Shown in pieces: positions 15,684-23,847 of a stretch of 47,491 nt of DNA. The DNA is from Flavobacteriales bacterium. Lineage in GTDB: Bacteria; Bacteroidota; Bacteroidia; Flavobacteriales; Flavobacteriaceae. The notes under the pieces were generated by a model. The model was not told the origin of the DNA. It searched no databases and was given only the letters and a program-made list of their open reading frames with translations. Position 1 is the stretch's first letter. Each line of letters starts with the position of its first letter. A program made the position numbers and the translations under genes. Where the stretch lies: assembly GCA_027023475.1 (NCBI GenBank), contig JALVVJ010000066.1, positions 1-47,491 on the forward strand, read 5' to 3'.

Positions 15684-15691
15684 TAACTTTG
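15684..15691 (+). promoter_or_regulatory. Putative -7 box of the ZIP transporter gene
   Basis: TAACTTTG fits TAnnTTTG and lies 15 nt before the start codon at 15707, implying a very short leader. No convincing -33 element was identified. Confidence 0.45.
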
Positions 15692-15706
15692 AAAATCAAA
15701 TAAAAG

Positions 15707-16474
15707 ATGATGAATTCACCGGCTTGGGTGGTTTTCTGGTATGCGATGATCACAGCACTGGCAACGGGCTTGGGTGCGGTGCCTTTTGCTTTTATACGGC
15801 GAATAACGCCCAAAGTGCAAGGTATTTCCAATGCCATTGCTGCCGGTTTGATGGCCGGTGCGTCCTTCGGTTTGCTCAACGAGGCGGCGGAACTTAATCG
15901 TGGAAAAATGGTGCTGGGCTTTGTGGCCGGCATATTGTTTATCGGCTTTACGGATTGGGTAATCGACAAAATAAAACGCCACAAACTCAATGGTGACGAG
16001 GAATTGATTGCCCGTTTACCCAACAGTTTTCGCAACGATTTCTGGAAGGCCGCATTGATTATTTTGATTATGACGGCGCATTCGGCGGCCGAGGGCATCG
16101 GTATCGGCACTTCGTTCGGCGGTTCGGCCAAATTCGGTTTATTGATGACCGTAGCCATTGCCATTCACAACATTCCCGAAGGTTTGGCCATCAGTGCGGT
16201 GATGCTAGCCAAGGGTAGCCGGTGGTGGCAGGCGGCGCTTTGGAGCATTTTCACTTCCCTGCCTCAACCTTTGTTGGCCGTTCCGGCCTTTTTGTTTGTA
16301 AGCGTGTTCAAACCCTATGTGCCCTTGGGTTTGGGCCTGGCCGCAGGAGCTATGATTTGGCTTGTTTTTTCGGAGATTGCACCCGAATCGGCCGAACAAT
16401 TGGGTGGCGAACGGGCGGCCACGCTTATCACATTTTCCATTGTGGCCATGCTGGCCATTCAATATTTCCTATAA
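15707..16474 (+). CDS. ZIP family metal transporter
   Basis: This 255-residue inner-membrane protein has about eight hydrophobic segments and both metal-binding helices of the ZIP family: HSAAEGIGIG (125-134) and HNIPEGLAIS (154-163). ZIP proteins bring zinc, iron or manganese into the cytoplasm. A short loop near residues 88-110 (KIKRHKLNGDEELIARLPN) is polar, but the His-rich stretch seen in some relatives is absent. It starts at the first of two ATGs (15707 or 15710) and is followed 14 nt later by an exported protein gene. Confidence 0.93.
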   Translation: MMNSPAWVVFWYAMITALATGLGAVPFAFIRRITPKVQGISNAIAAGLMAGASFGLLNEAAELNRGKMVLGFVAGILFIGFTDWVIDKIKRHKLNGDEELIARLPNSFRNDFWKAALIILIMTAHSAAEGIGIGTSFGGSAKFGLLMTVAIAIHNIPEGLAISAVMLAKGSRWWQAALWSIFTSLPQPLLAVPAFLFVSVFKPYVPLGLGLAAGAMIWLVFSEIAPESAEQLGGERAATLITFSIVAMLAIQYFL

Positions 16475-16488
16475 TATTCCCGGTGCCT

Positions 16489-17316
16489 ATGCGTTTAATC
16501 CCCAAAAAGTTTTTGAAAATACATACTGCGGCCTTTTTGTTATCAGCTGTTTTGCTGATGTGGGCACCGGTCATTCGGGCCCAGCAAAGCAACCGGCCCT
16601 TACGGGAACTCAAAGGATTTGTGTTGCAAGCCAAAAACAAGCAACCGCTTTTGGGTGCGAACATTATCAACCTTACACGCTTGCGCGGCGCCACTACGGG
16701 TAAAGCCGGTTTTTTTATGATTCGCGCCCTGCCAGGCGACACGATTTTGGTTTCATATCTGGGTTTTAAAACTTTCAAATGGGTGCCCGATACATTGAGT
16801 TTTACCCGGATTCACCGCATATATTTGCAGGAGCAACCTATTGTTTTACAGGAAGTTGTCATTCGCGAGCATGCACTCACGGGAGTTTTGCCCGTGGACT
16901 TGGCCCTGATGCCCAAAAAGGATTTGCCACGCATACAGTTGCATTTGGAAACCATGTTTGGCGATACGATACCCAACGCCTTAACACGCATCAACGACAA
17001 ATTGCGCACCTATATGGACCCGGTGGGTTTGCTCTACAATTTTTTCAGCGTCCACGGCAAGGACATACGCAAGCTGCGTCATTTGAAAGAGCGTGATGAA
17101 ATCACCCGAATCCTGGCCCGCCGTTTCGATCGCAAAATTCTTTCCGAGCTTTTGGATTTGCCCGAAGATCAGGTGTATCAGGTGCTGGAATGGTGCGAAT
17201 ACGACAAAAAATTCCTGCGCGAAGCCAGCGATTTACAGCTTTTGGAAGCCCTGCGCAATTGCTACGAAAAACACAGGCCTTTTATGGAAATCAAGCATGG
17301 TGCCGGAAAACAATGA
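16489..17316 (+). CDS. Exported protein with carboxypeptidase-regulatory-like domain
   Basis: This 275-residue protein has an N-terminal signal sequence (AAFLLSAVLLMWAPVIRAQ, to about residue 33). A CarboxypepD_reg-like beta domain follows at about 38-120 (LKGFVLQAKNKQPLLGANI, then GKAGFFMIRALPGDTILVSY), of the kind often found at the start of TonB-linked receptors. The C-terminal half is helical and charged, with no recognised domain. The ATG at 16489 sits directly before the signal peptide; earlier in-frame codons overlap the ZIP gene and are not used. It lies 14 nt after the ZIP gene, so co-transcription is likely. Periplasmic or outer-membrane location is inferred; function unknown. Confidence 0.75.
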   Translation: MRLIPKKFLKIHTAAFLLSAVLLMWAPVIRAQQSNRPLRELKGFVLQAKNKQPLLGANIINLTRLRGATTGKAGFFMIRALPGDTILVSYLGFKTFKWVPDTLSFTRIHRIYLQEQPIVLQEVVIREHALTGVLPVDLALMPKKDLPRIQLHLETMFGDTIPNALTRINDKLRTYMDPVGLLYNFFSVHGKDIRKLRHLKERDEITRILARRFDRKILSELLDLPEDQVYQVLEWCEYDKKFLREASDLQLLEALRNCYEKHRPFMEIKHGAGKQ

Positions 17317-17356
17317 TTTTGATTTTTAGGGCGCCCCGCCCTCATTCATGCATGCC

Positions 17357-17502
17357 GCACTGCTTCACTTTGTTCGCATTGCGGCGCATTCATGAGGCGG
17401 GACTCGCTTCGCTCGCCTCCCGCTCTCGTTCAGGCAGGTTGCATTGCTTCACATTCGTTCGCACCGCAACGCCTTCACGAGGCGGGACTCGCTTCGCTCG
17501 CC
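17357..17502 (+). repeat. Internal duplication inside repeat copy C
   Basis: Two units of about 61 bp, at 17357-17417 and 17441-17502, both begin GCA(C/T)TGCTTCAC and end GAGGCGGGACTCGCTTCGCT CGCC (read as two blocks). Copy D has only one such unit. Confidence 0.8.
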
Positions 17503-18119
17503 CCTGCGGCCGGGCTGTCCGCTCAAATGCGGCTTGGGCAGTGCCGTGGTTTTGCGCGGGCTGCGCCTACGCTTGTCCGCGCCCGCCCGTGCGTAGGGCT
17601 TCCTCCGGTCGCCTCCACCGGGCGGAAAACCATCGGCATCCCCCGCGCCGCATAACCGCTTCCATCCCTGGCGCGATAATAAGGTGCGCGCGATAAATCG
17701 CGCGGCCACAATGATACATCCGGCCTTGGTTGGAATATCCGGGTTTATGATTGTCCGCTACTGAAAACATTGAAGGCGAAACCGCTCTGCGGGTTCGCCG
17801 CCCTCCGAGGAGACCGCCGCCGAGCGAGGCGAAAGTCCGAGTGAGGCGGCAGGGCTCCGAGGGCCGCAAGGAGACGACGCAGGCGGCTCCGCAGCGTGCG
17901 AGGGGAGACCAACGCGAAGCCATAGGCGAAGCGTGCGGGCTCCCCGAGCTGCGTAGCGAGACCGCCAGGGCTCGCGGAGCCGCGAAGGCAGACCGCAGGG
18001 CTGCCGGAGTGCCGAAGGGAGACAAGGCGCGGCATTTGTTTTGGCCTGTGGAAGCCGACGGCTCGCGAAGCCGCGGAACAAGACAAAGGGCGCCGGCGCC
18101 GCGCCGAAGGCGCGGGCCG

Positions 18120-18211
18120 GGCGGCGCAAAACCGGTGTGATTTTCTTGTTGAGACGTGGTAAATTGACAAATTCCTGCATAAAACATCGACCGCTAAAAT
18201 TTTGCGCCGCC
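18120..18211 (+). repeat. Inverted 12-mers bracketing a 68-nt variable segment, copy C
   Basis: GGCGGCGCAAAA at 18120-18131 and TTTTGCGCCGCC at 18200-18211 enclose 68 nt. The hairpin at 18093-18120 lies just before, and the hairpin with stem GCCGGCAGCGGAAT just after. Confidence 0.85.
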
Positions 18212-18333
18212 GGCAGCGGAATGTTCATTCCGCCGCCGGCGCCCTGACGGCTTGTGGAGTCGCGGAAAAGCCCGAAGGGCTTTGGAGCGCCAAAAAATGA
18301 TAGCTATCCAAAAAAAATTATTGCGCCCTCATC

Positions 18334-18786
18334 CTATCCCTTGGGCTTGACGGACCAATGAAAGCGAAATTCGGCCAAGGTTTGACCCTGTTCGTCAATG
18401 GCGCGGGATGTGAGGACGAACACCTGTGCTTGACCCGTGTTTAGGGCCCGGGCCACCTGTTGGCGGATAAGTTCCATATCGTTGAAAACAAACCGAATGC
18501 GTCCGCGGGCTTTTTTCAGGAAGCGGGCCTGCTGTTCCACCACAAGCATGGATACGGGGCGCCCTGCGGCTTGCACTTCGCGAAACAAAGGAATGCCCGT
18601 GGCCAACTCACCGCCGGCCGCCAATACGGCAAAATAGACCGACCCGAAAGGGTTTTGGTTGATCCACCGGTGCCGGAGCCGCAGTTCGCAACGCTCGTTG
18701 CTCAGTTCACTAACGCGGAGGCCCGCAATCCAGGCCAAAGGAATGCGTGTCATCAAAAAGCGGTTGAGGGCGCGGGGTGTGAACAT
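18334..18786 (-). CDS. DUF4442 hotdog-fold thioesterase-like protein
   Basis: This 150-residue protein matches the DUF4442/hotdog thioesterase-like family: PLAWIAGLRVSELSNERCEL near the N-terminus, RHRWINQNPFGSVYFAVLAA (about 39-58), and a central GELATGIPLF helix. Members resemble acyl-CoA thioesterases or PaaI-type proteins, though biochemical roles are mostly unproven. It is the last of three closely packed minus-strand genes, starting 3 nt after the DUF4369 gene. Cytoplasmic; no signal peptide. Confidence 0.82.
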   Translation of the reverse strand: MFTPRALNRFLMTRIPLAWIAGLRVSELSNERCELRLRHRWINQNPFGSVYFAVLAAGGELATGIPLFREVQAAGRPVSMLVVEQQARFLKKARGRIRFVFNDMELIRQQVARALNTGQAQVFVLTSRAIDEQGQTLAEFRFHWSVKPKG

Positions 18787-18789
18787 TTT

Positions 18790-19491
18790 TTATGGGCGTT
18801 TGATGCTGTCGAGCAGGTGGCGTATAAGCGTGTCGTAAATACCTGTGTGGGTTTTCCAGCTGTGGTAGATGCTGTCCAAAGCCGCGGGATTGTCGCGAAA
18901 TTCGGTATAGGCCACATAGGCACGCACGGGTGCAAAAGGTTTGCTCAGGGCAAAGTTGTAGGAAAAAAGTTTACGGCGCCGTTCGATGGATTGTAATTTC
19001 CTTTGGACGGAATCCAAAGCAATTGTATCGCGTTTTTGACGTGCCGTAAGCATCGCCTTGACCAGGTCGAGTTTGCGGCTGTTGTATTGCATGAGCATAT
19101 CCTTGTATTGCCGCCATAGCCGGACGTTGGTTCCGCCTGTGATGCGCTTGGCGTAGCCGAAACGGTCCAGTTCGGTGGTGATTTGCACAAGCGTATCGTC
19201 GGAAAAGAACATCAGGTATTCGCCCGGGCGTTCCTTGACTTCGAGCAGGAGCAATTGGGGTGGCACGCCGTGCAAATCGAAACGGATTTGTTTTTGACCT
19301 TTGACCTTTGCCGAGTCGATGATTTTAAGCAGGGTGTCGTTTTCAAAAGCTTTGAGGTAAACCGTGCCTTTGTCCAAACCGATGATGCGCACATCCAGAG
19401 CGGGTCCGGTTTTTTTGTTGCCGGAACAGGATAGTATGGTGTAGGACAATACTATCATGGCAAGGGATATCCGGAAAGAAAATTTGTTCAT
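18790..19491 (-). CDS. DUF4369-type lipoprotein
   Basis: This 233-residue lipoprotein has a signal peptide and lipobox ending LSC (Cys22). The first half is a beta domain (RIIGLDKGTVYLKAFENDTL onward) like the DUF4369 domain often found before thioredoxin-like domains in Bacteroidota. The second half is helical (DMLMQYNSRKLDLVKAMLTA) and no thioredoxin domain or CxxC motif follows, so the protein stops where a TlpA-like domain would usually begin. The ATG at 19491 is chosen because it directly precedes the signal peptide; 7 extra codons upstream are possible. It lies between DUF819 (25 nt) and DUF4442 (3 nt). Function unknown. Confidence 0.7.
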   Translation of the reverse strand: MNKFSFRISLAMIVLSYTILSCSGNKKTGPALDVRIIGLDKGTVYLKAFENDTLLKIIDSAKVKGQKQIRFDLHGVPPQLLLLEVKERPGEYLMFFSDDTLVQITTELDRFGYAKRITGGTNVRLWRQYKDMLMQYNSRKLDLVKAMLTARQKRDTIALDSVQRKLQSIERRRKLFSYNFALSKPFAPVRAYVAYTEFRDNPAALDSIYHSWKTHTGIYDTLIRHLLDSIKRP

Positions 19492-19516
19492 ACGGGTAAT
19501 AACTTGGAGCACAAAT

Positions 19517-20827
19517 TTACTTCATTATTTCGGTAATCCAAGCCATAAGTCCGGCCGAAGCCATGGCGCCTACGGTGCCCACAATGTAGCCCAGAATGGC
19601 CAACAAAGCGCCCACACCGGCCAAAGCCGGATGAAAAGCCGAAGCCACAATGGGTGCCGAAGCAGCGCCGCCCACATTGGCCTGACTGCCCACGGCCATA
19701 AAAAAGTAGGGCGAACGCGACCACTTGGCCACCAGAATGAGCAGGCCGGCGTGAAAGGCCATCCAAATCATTCCCAGCAGGATAAGTTCGGGATATTCCA
19801 AGATTTTGTTCAAATCGATTTTCATACCGATCACAGCTACCAGGAAATAGATAAACACACTGCCGATTTTGGACGCGCCCGCACCTTCCAGCGTTCGTAA
19901 AGGCGTAAATGAGTAGCCAATGCCGAAAAGGGTGGCCAAGCCGATGAGCCAGAAAAAGGGCGAGCCCAACGACGAGAGGAAGGATTTTTTGTCGGCTATG
20001 GCAGGGATGTTTTCCGTCAGGAAGTTGGCAATGCTATGCGATGCGGCAAAGGAAAGCCCAACGGCAAACAGGGTTACGCCGAGCATCAACATATAATCAC
20101 GCAGTGCCGGAATGCGGGCGTTTTGACGAGCAAATGCTTCGGTTTTTTGAATCAATTCATCGATAGACGAGGTGTCGGCGTGCAGCCACCTGTCGATGCG
20201 TGGAGCATATTTGATGCCAAAGAGCAAAGTGGCCATCCACAGGTTGGCTACCACAATGTCGGTGAGCAGCATACCGCCGTAGAGGGCTTTGTTGTATTGG
20301 AAAATTTCGAGCATGGCGGTTTGATTGGCGCCGCCGCCGATCCAACTTCCGGCCAGCGTGGCCAATCCGCGCCAGGTGGCATCGTTGCCCGACGCTTGAA
20401 GGAGTTCGGGGAACATTTTGCCAGTAATCGCCAAAGCCAATGGTCCGCCCAGGATGATGCCCACGGTGCCCGTAAAAAACATAAGCAAAGCCCGCCAGCC
20501 CAAGTTGAAAACGGCTTTGAGGTCGATGCTGAGGGTCATCAGGATGAGTGCGGCGGGAAGGAGTAGCCGGGTGGCGATGTAGTAGAGCCGTGAGTGTTGA
20601 ACAATGGTTTCTCCCTTTTCAACGATGCTCCATGTTTCGCCTATGATGCCCAAACTGCGTAAAACGGCCGGTAGCATGTAAGCCAAAAACAAGGCGGGCA
20701 CAATGCGGTAAAACTTTTGCCAGAAAGGATGCCGGGAGCTCGAAGTGTAAAAAAGTAAAGCCAAAAGACCGGCCAAAACACCGAATAATGTAATATCGTT
20801 AGTTACCCAAGGATTGTGAGGTGGCAT
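19517..20827 (-). CDS. DUF819 family integral membrane protein
   Basis: This 436-residue inner-membrane protein has about eleven hydrophobic segments and the DUF819 (YjcL-like) features: an early PALFLAYMLPAVLRSLG segment, GGPLALAITGKMFPEL, the loop TWRGLATLAGSWIGGGANQT (about residues 150-169), and the C-terminal VGSQANVGGAASAPIVAS. The two glycine-rich re-entrant-like segments suggest a transporter; the substrate is unknown. It is the first gene of a minus-strand group with the DUF4369 and DUF4442 genes, divergent from the S46 peptidase gene. Confidence 0.9.
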   Translation of the reverse strand: MPPHNPWVTNDITLFGVLAGLLALLFYTSSSRHPFWQKFYRIVPALFLAYMLPAVLRSLGIIGETWSIVEKGETIVQHSRLYYIATRLLLPAALILMTLSIDLKAVFNLGWRALLMFFTGTVGIILGGPLALAITGKMFPELLQASGNDATWRGLATLAGSWIGGGANQTAMLEIFQYNKALYGGMLLTDIVVANLWMATLLFGIKYAPRIDRWLHADTSSIDELIQKTEAFARQNARIPALRDYMLMLGVTLFAVGLSFAASHSIANFLTENIPAIADKKSFLSSLGSPFFWLIGLATLFGIGYSFTPLRTLEGAGASKIGSVFIYFLVAVIGMKIDLNKILEYPELILLGMIWMAFHAGLLILVAKWSRSPYFFMAVGSQANVGGAASAPIVASAFHPALAGVGALLAILGYIVGTVGAMASAGLMAWITEIMK

Positions 20828-20880
20828 AAAAATTGATTTTTGTCGTGCAAGATAAAAATTTATGTTTTCTTTGAAATGAT

Positions 20881-20905
20881 TATATTTGAAATATTTCTAA
20901 TTTTG
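20881..20905 (+). promoter_or_regulatory. Two candidate -7 boxes for the S46 peptidase gene
   Basis: TATATTTG (20881-20888) and TAATTTTG (20898-20905) both fit TAnnTTTG in an A+T-rich region just before the start codon. The downstream box would make a start at 20912 nearly leaderless and favours the in-frame ATG at 20936. Confidence 0.45.
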
Positions 20906-20911
20906 AAAAAG

Positions 20912-23074
20912 ATGATGAGAAAATTTTTCCCGATGATAAAAAAAACCACGGCAATTTTTGTTTTTTGGCTATTAGGAACAGGCGTCTATGCCCAGCAAAT
21001 CCGTATGTGGGTGCCGTCGGACACCAAAGATTATTATTATCTGATACAAGAAAGCGGCGCCAAGATGCAAGCATCGGATTTGTATGACCCGCAAAAAGCT
21101 TCGCTAAACGATGCCGTGGTGCAATTCAACGGCGGTTGCACGGCCGGGCTTATTTCGGATAAAGGTTTGTTGCTCACCAATCACCATTGCGGTTACGGAG
21201 CCATTCAAAGTCATTCCACGCTGGAACATAATTATGTAAAAGACGGATTTTGGGCCCAAAGATTGGAGGACGAACTGCCCAATCCGGGCATGTATGTTAC
21301 TTTTGTGCGGGCCATTTATGATGTTACAGGCAAAGCGCTTCGAGGCGTTACCGACGATATGGATGAGGCAAGCCGGCAGTCGCAAATCGATAAAAATATC
21401 AACAAAATCAAGCGGGATATTTCCATAAAGCCATGGCAGGAAATTATGGTAAAGCCCGCTTTTTACGGAAATAAATATTACGCCTACGTTACCGAAACCT
21501 ACAAGGATGTGCGGCTGGTGGGGGCGCCGCCTTCATCGATTGGAAAATTCGGTGCCGATACCGACAATTGGATGTGGCCGCGGCATTCGGGCGATTTTTC
21601 GTTGTTCCGCATTTACGCCGATCGAAACAACCGTCCGGCCGAATACAGCAAAGACAATGTGCCCTATCGTCCGAAGAAATTTTTTCAAGTTAGCACCGAA
21701 GGTGTGGCTCCTAGGGATTTGATTATCGTTTACGGATTTCCGGGACGAACGCGCGAATATTTACCGGCATTCAGGGTGCGTCAAATTACCCGGCGCATCA
21801 ATCCGGTGCGTATCAGTATTCGTGAAAAAGCCCTGAAAGTGATGGAGGGTTTTATGCGAACCAACGATACCATTAAACTGAAATATACGGCACAATATGC
21901 CCGCATAGCCAATTACTGGAAAAAATGGAAAGGCGAAAATTTGGGCATCCGCCGGAGTGCTGCATTGGCCAACAAGGAATATTGGGAACAACTGACCGAA
22001 AAGGAATTGGCCAAAAAGGACAAAGCGGATGAATACAGGGAAGTGAAAACGGAACTTGAAAACGCCTTCCGTGATTTGGAACCGGTGGAAATGGCCCGTA
22101 ATGTGTTTATCGAAGCCGGTTATTTGAACAATCCGTGGATGCAACGGGCTTTTGATGTATATGAATTTGAAAGGAATTTGCAAAAAGGAGGTGCCGGTGC
22201 TTTCAGCGAAGGAAAAGAGAAGCTATTATCCCGCTTGGAAACAAGTTTCCAAAAAGGCGACCGTCGTGTGAATAAAGCCCTGTTTGTTGCTATGGCGGAT
22301 GTTTTGAAGAAAAAAATGCCGGAAGGATATTTGCCTGCAATTTGGGCGAATAATTCTGTGGATGATATTGCGAAGAAATGGGACGGTTCATTCCTAACCG
22401 ACGAGTCGAAGATGAAATCGCTTTTGCAGGCAAATTTTGAAGACTTTGAAAAGGCCTTAAAAAACGATAGCGGATACAAAATGGCACGGGCTTTGATTGT
22501 TAGCTTTTACGGAAAGATAAATCCTCAATATCATCAACAGATGACACAGATTCAAACCTTTATGCGAAAATTCGTCCGGTTGCAAATGCAGGCCTTCCCG
22601 CGCATGCATTTTGCGCCCGATGCCAATGGCACACTTCGCATTTCGTTTGGCAGGGTGGAAGGATATGAACCGCGCGATGGGATATTATACGAACCATACA
22701 GCACTTTGGACGGAGTAATCGAAAAATATATTCCCGGCGATTATGAATTCGATTTGCCGCAAGAACTTTTGGATATTTACAAACGAAAAGATTTCGGGAA
22801 GTGGGAAGTAAACGGAACGGTTCCGGTGAATTTTTTGGGCACGGCCCATACCACCGGTGGCAATTCCGGTAGCCCGGTGCTCAATGCCAAGGGCGAATTG
22901 GTGGGCTTGAATTTCGACCGCGTATGGGAAGGTACCATGAGTGATTTGTACTACGACCCGGCTATTTGTCGAAATATTATGGTGGATGTGCGCTACATAT
23001 TATTCATTATGGACAAATTGGGCCTTGCGCAGCGATTGTTGGACGAAATAAACCCCGAAAATCATCAGCAATGA
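20912..23074 (+). CDS. S46 family dipeptidyl-peptidase, DPP11-like
   Basis: This 720-residue exported serine peptidase removes dipeptides from peptide N-termini in the periplasm. It has a signal peptide (to about residue 27, GVYAQ), the catalytic His region LLLTNHHCGYGAIQSHS (87-103), the Asp region DTDNWMWPRHSGDF, and the nucleophile in GNSGSP (Ser652). In Porphyromonas DPP11, an Arg 18 residues after the serine gives Asp/Glu specificity; here Arg670 in NFDRVWEG holds that place, whereas DPP7-type enzymes have Gly. Length matches the family. Frame is open upstream to 20840; ATG at 20912 is used, 20936 is an alternative. The stop overlaps the next gene by 4 nt. Confidence 0.93.
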   Translation: MMRKFFPMIKKTTAIFVFWLLGTGVYAQQIRMWVPSDTKDYYYLIQESGAKMQASDLYDPQKASLNDAVVQFNGGCTAGLISDKGLLLTNHHCGYGAIQSHSTLEHNYVKDGFWAQRLEDELPNPGMYVTFVRAIYDVTGKALRGVTDDMDEASRQSQIDKNINKIKRDISIKPWQEIMVKPAFYGNKYYAYVTETYKDVRLVGAPPSSIGKFGADTDNWMWPRHSGDFSLFRIYADRNNRPAEYSKDNVPYRPKKFFQVSTEGVAPRDLIIVYGFPGRTREYLPAFRVRQITRRINPVRISIREKALKVMEGFMRTNDTIKLKYTAQYARIANYWKKWKGENLGIRRSAALANKEYWEQLTEKELAKKDKADEYREVKTELENAFRDLEPVEMARNVFIEAGYLNNPWMQRAFDVYEFERNLQKGGAGAFSEGKEKLLSRLETSFQKGDRRVNKALFVAMADVLKKKMPEGYLPAIWANNSVDDIAKKWDGSFLTDESKMKSLLQANFEDFEKALKNDSGYKMARALIVSFYGKINPQYHQQMTQIQTFMRKFVRLQMQAFPRMHFAPDANGTLRISFGRVEGYEPRDGILYEPYSTLDGVIEKYIPGDYEFDLPQELLDIYKRKDFGKWEVNGTVPVNFLGTAHTTGGNSGSPVLNAKGELVGLNFDRVWEGTMSDLYYDPAICRNIMVDVRYILFIMDKLGLAQRLLDEINPENHQQ

Positions 23075-23796
23075 AAAAATTATACATGTTCTTTTTTATC
23101 GTAACCTTGGGTTTCGAAAGTATGGAAGCACAAGTACCGGCCGATGATGCACAGTATGCATTCGGGAAAAAGATTTTTCAGTTTTTTAAAGAACAGAAAA
23201 TTGATTTAATAATTGGAGCCATTGATCCGAAAGCCCAGGATGATGTTAAGCAGTCGATTTCCACTTCGATATTGAATGGAATGGAAAAATTAAAAACAAT
23301 AGGAGATCCGGCCCGGATGAAAATAATAAATGTTCTGTTTGTTAATTCGAGGAATAAATTACTGATACCTGTTATGACTGAGAAAAACGATATAATCATG
23401 ATAATTTTGGATAATGTAATCAATCGGGGTGGGGGGCTGTTTTTGGCCGGGCCGGTGCACGTGGTTCGTTCCGAAAAGGAAAAACGGCTTACGCAGGCAA
23501 GGAAAGTTTATATGGCCAAATGTTTTTCGTGTCATGGACAATATGGCGAGGGCATGGTAGGCCCTAACCTTACGGATGATTATTGGAAATACGCCAAAAC
23601 CGATGCGGAGGTAAAAGACGTAATCGCCAACGGCCGCAAAGGAACGGTGATGATAGCTTTTAAAGATTATTTAAGCGCCCAAGAGATAAACGATTTAATG
23701 CTTTACATATCAATACTTCAAGGCCAGCGTTTGCGAAAAGGAAAACCGGCCGAGGGAAATCAGGTGCAATTGTTGCGAAATCTTTATTTACAATAA
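23071..23796 (+). CDS. Exported monohaem c-type cytochrome
   Basis: This 241-residue protein has a signal peptide (to about residue 20, SMEAQ) and an N-terminal region of about 110 residues with no known domain. A class I cytochrome c domain follows, with the haem site CFSCH (151-155) and likely distal ligand Met194 in GTVMIAF, followed by the closing helix LSAQEINDLMLYI. It is predicted to be periplasmic and to carry electrons. Its start codon overlaps the S46 peptidase stop (ATGA), so the two are translationally coupled. Some relatives pair such domains with oxidases; no oxidase is near, so the partner is unknown. Confidence 0.85.
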   Translation: MKKLYMFFFIVTLGFESMEAQVPADDAQYAFGKKIFQFFKEQKIDLIIGAIDPKAQDDVKQSISTSILNGMEKLKTIGDPARMKIINVLFVNSRNKLLIPVMTEKNDIIMIILDNVINRGGGLFLAGPVHVVRSEKEKRLTQARKVYMAKCFSCHGQYGEGMVGPNLTDDYWKYAKTDAEVKDVIANGRKGTVMIAFKDYLSAQEINDLMLYISILQGQRLRKGKPAEGNQVQLLRNLYLQ

Positions 23797-23823
23797 GTAT
23801 TAATGAAAATAATAAAAAAATCA

Positions 23824-23831
23824 TACATTTG
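23824..23831 (+). promoter_or_regulatory. Putative -7 box of the PilJ-like gene
   Basis: TACATTTG fits TAnnTTTG. A transcript starting a few bases downstream would exclude the reading-frame starts before about 23836 and leaves 23848 or 23875 as better starts. Confidence 0.45.
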
Positions 23832-23847
23832 CAAAATGAAAACACAA

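Larger units (their letters stand above)
17328..18293 (+). repeat. G+C-rich composite repeat, copy C (complete)
   Basis: A complete copy of about 965 bp between convergent genes. In order it shows the boundary GGGCGCCCCGCC (17329), a duplicated island (17357-17417 and 17441-17502), GGGCTGTCCGCTCAAATGCG (17512-17531), CATAACCGCTTCCATCCCTG, the palindrome CGCGCGATAAATCGCGCG (17686-17703), the hairpin GGCGAAACCGC..GGGTTCGCC, and an array with about twelve CGNAG cores (17790-18115). The 12-mer pair (18120-18131 and 18200-18211) encloses 68 nt. It ends with a hairpin AAAGCCC-GAA-GGGCTTT (18267-18283). Confidence 0.88.

Noticed and set aside
16222-16488. Longer start of the exported protein gene at 16489
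   Set aside because: The extra codons overlap the ZIP gene out of frame, and the signal peptide begins at 16489.
17567-18187. Long open frames inside the G+C-rich repeats (also at 301-747, 10134-10550, 42278-42796)
   Set aside because: They occur on both strands and in several frames. Shared peptide pieces (such as HLSGQPDGAT) fall in different frames relative to each other between copies. High G+C and few stop codons explain their length.
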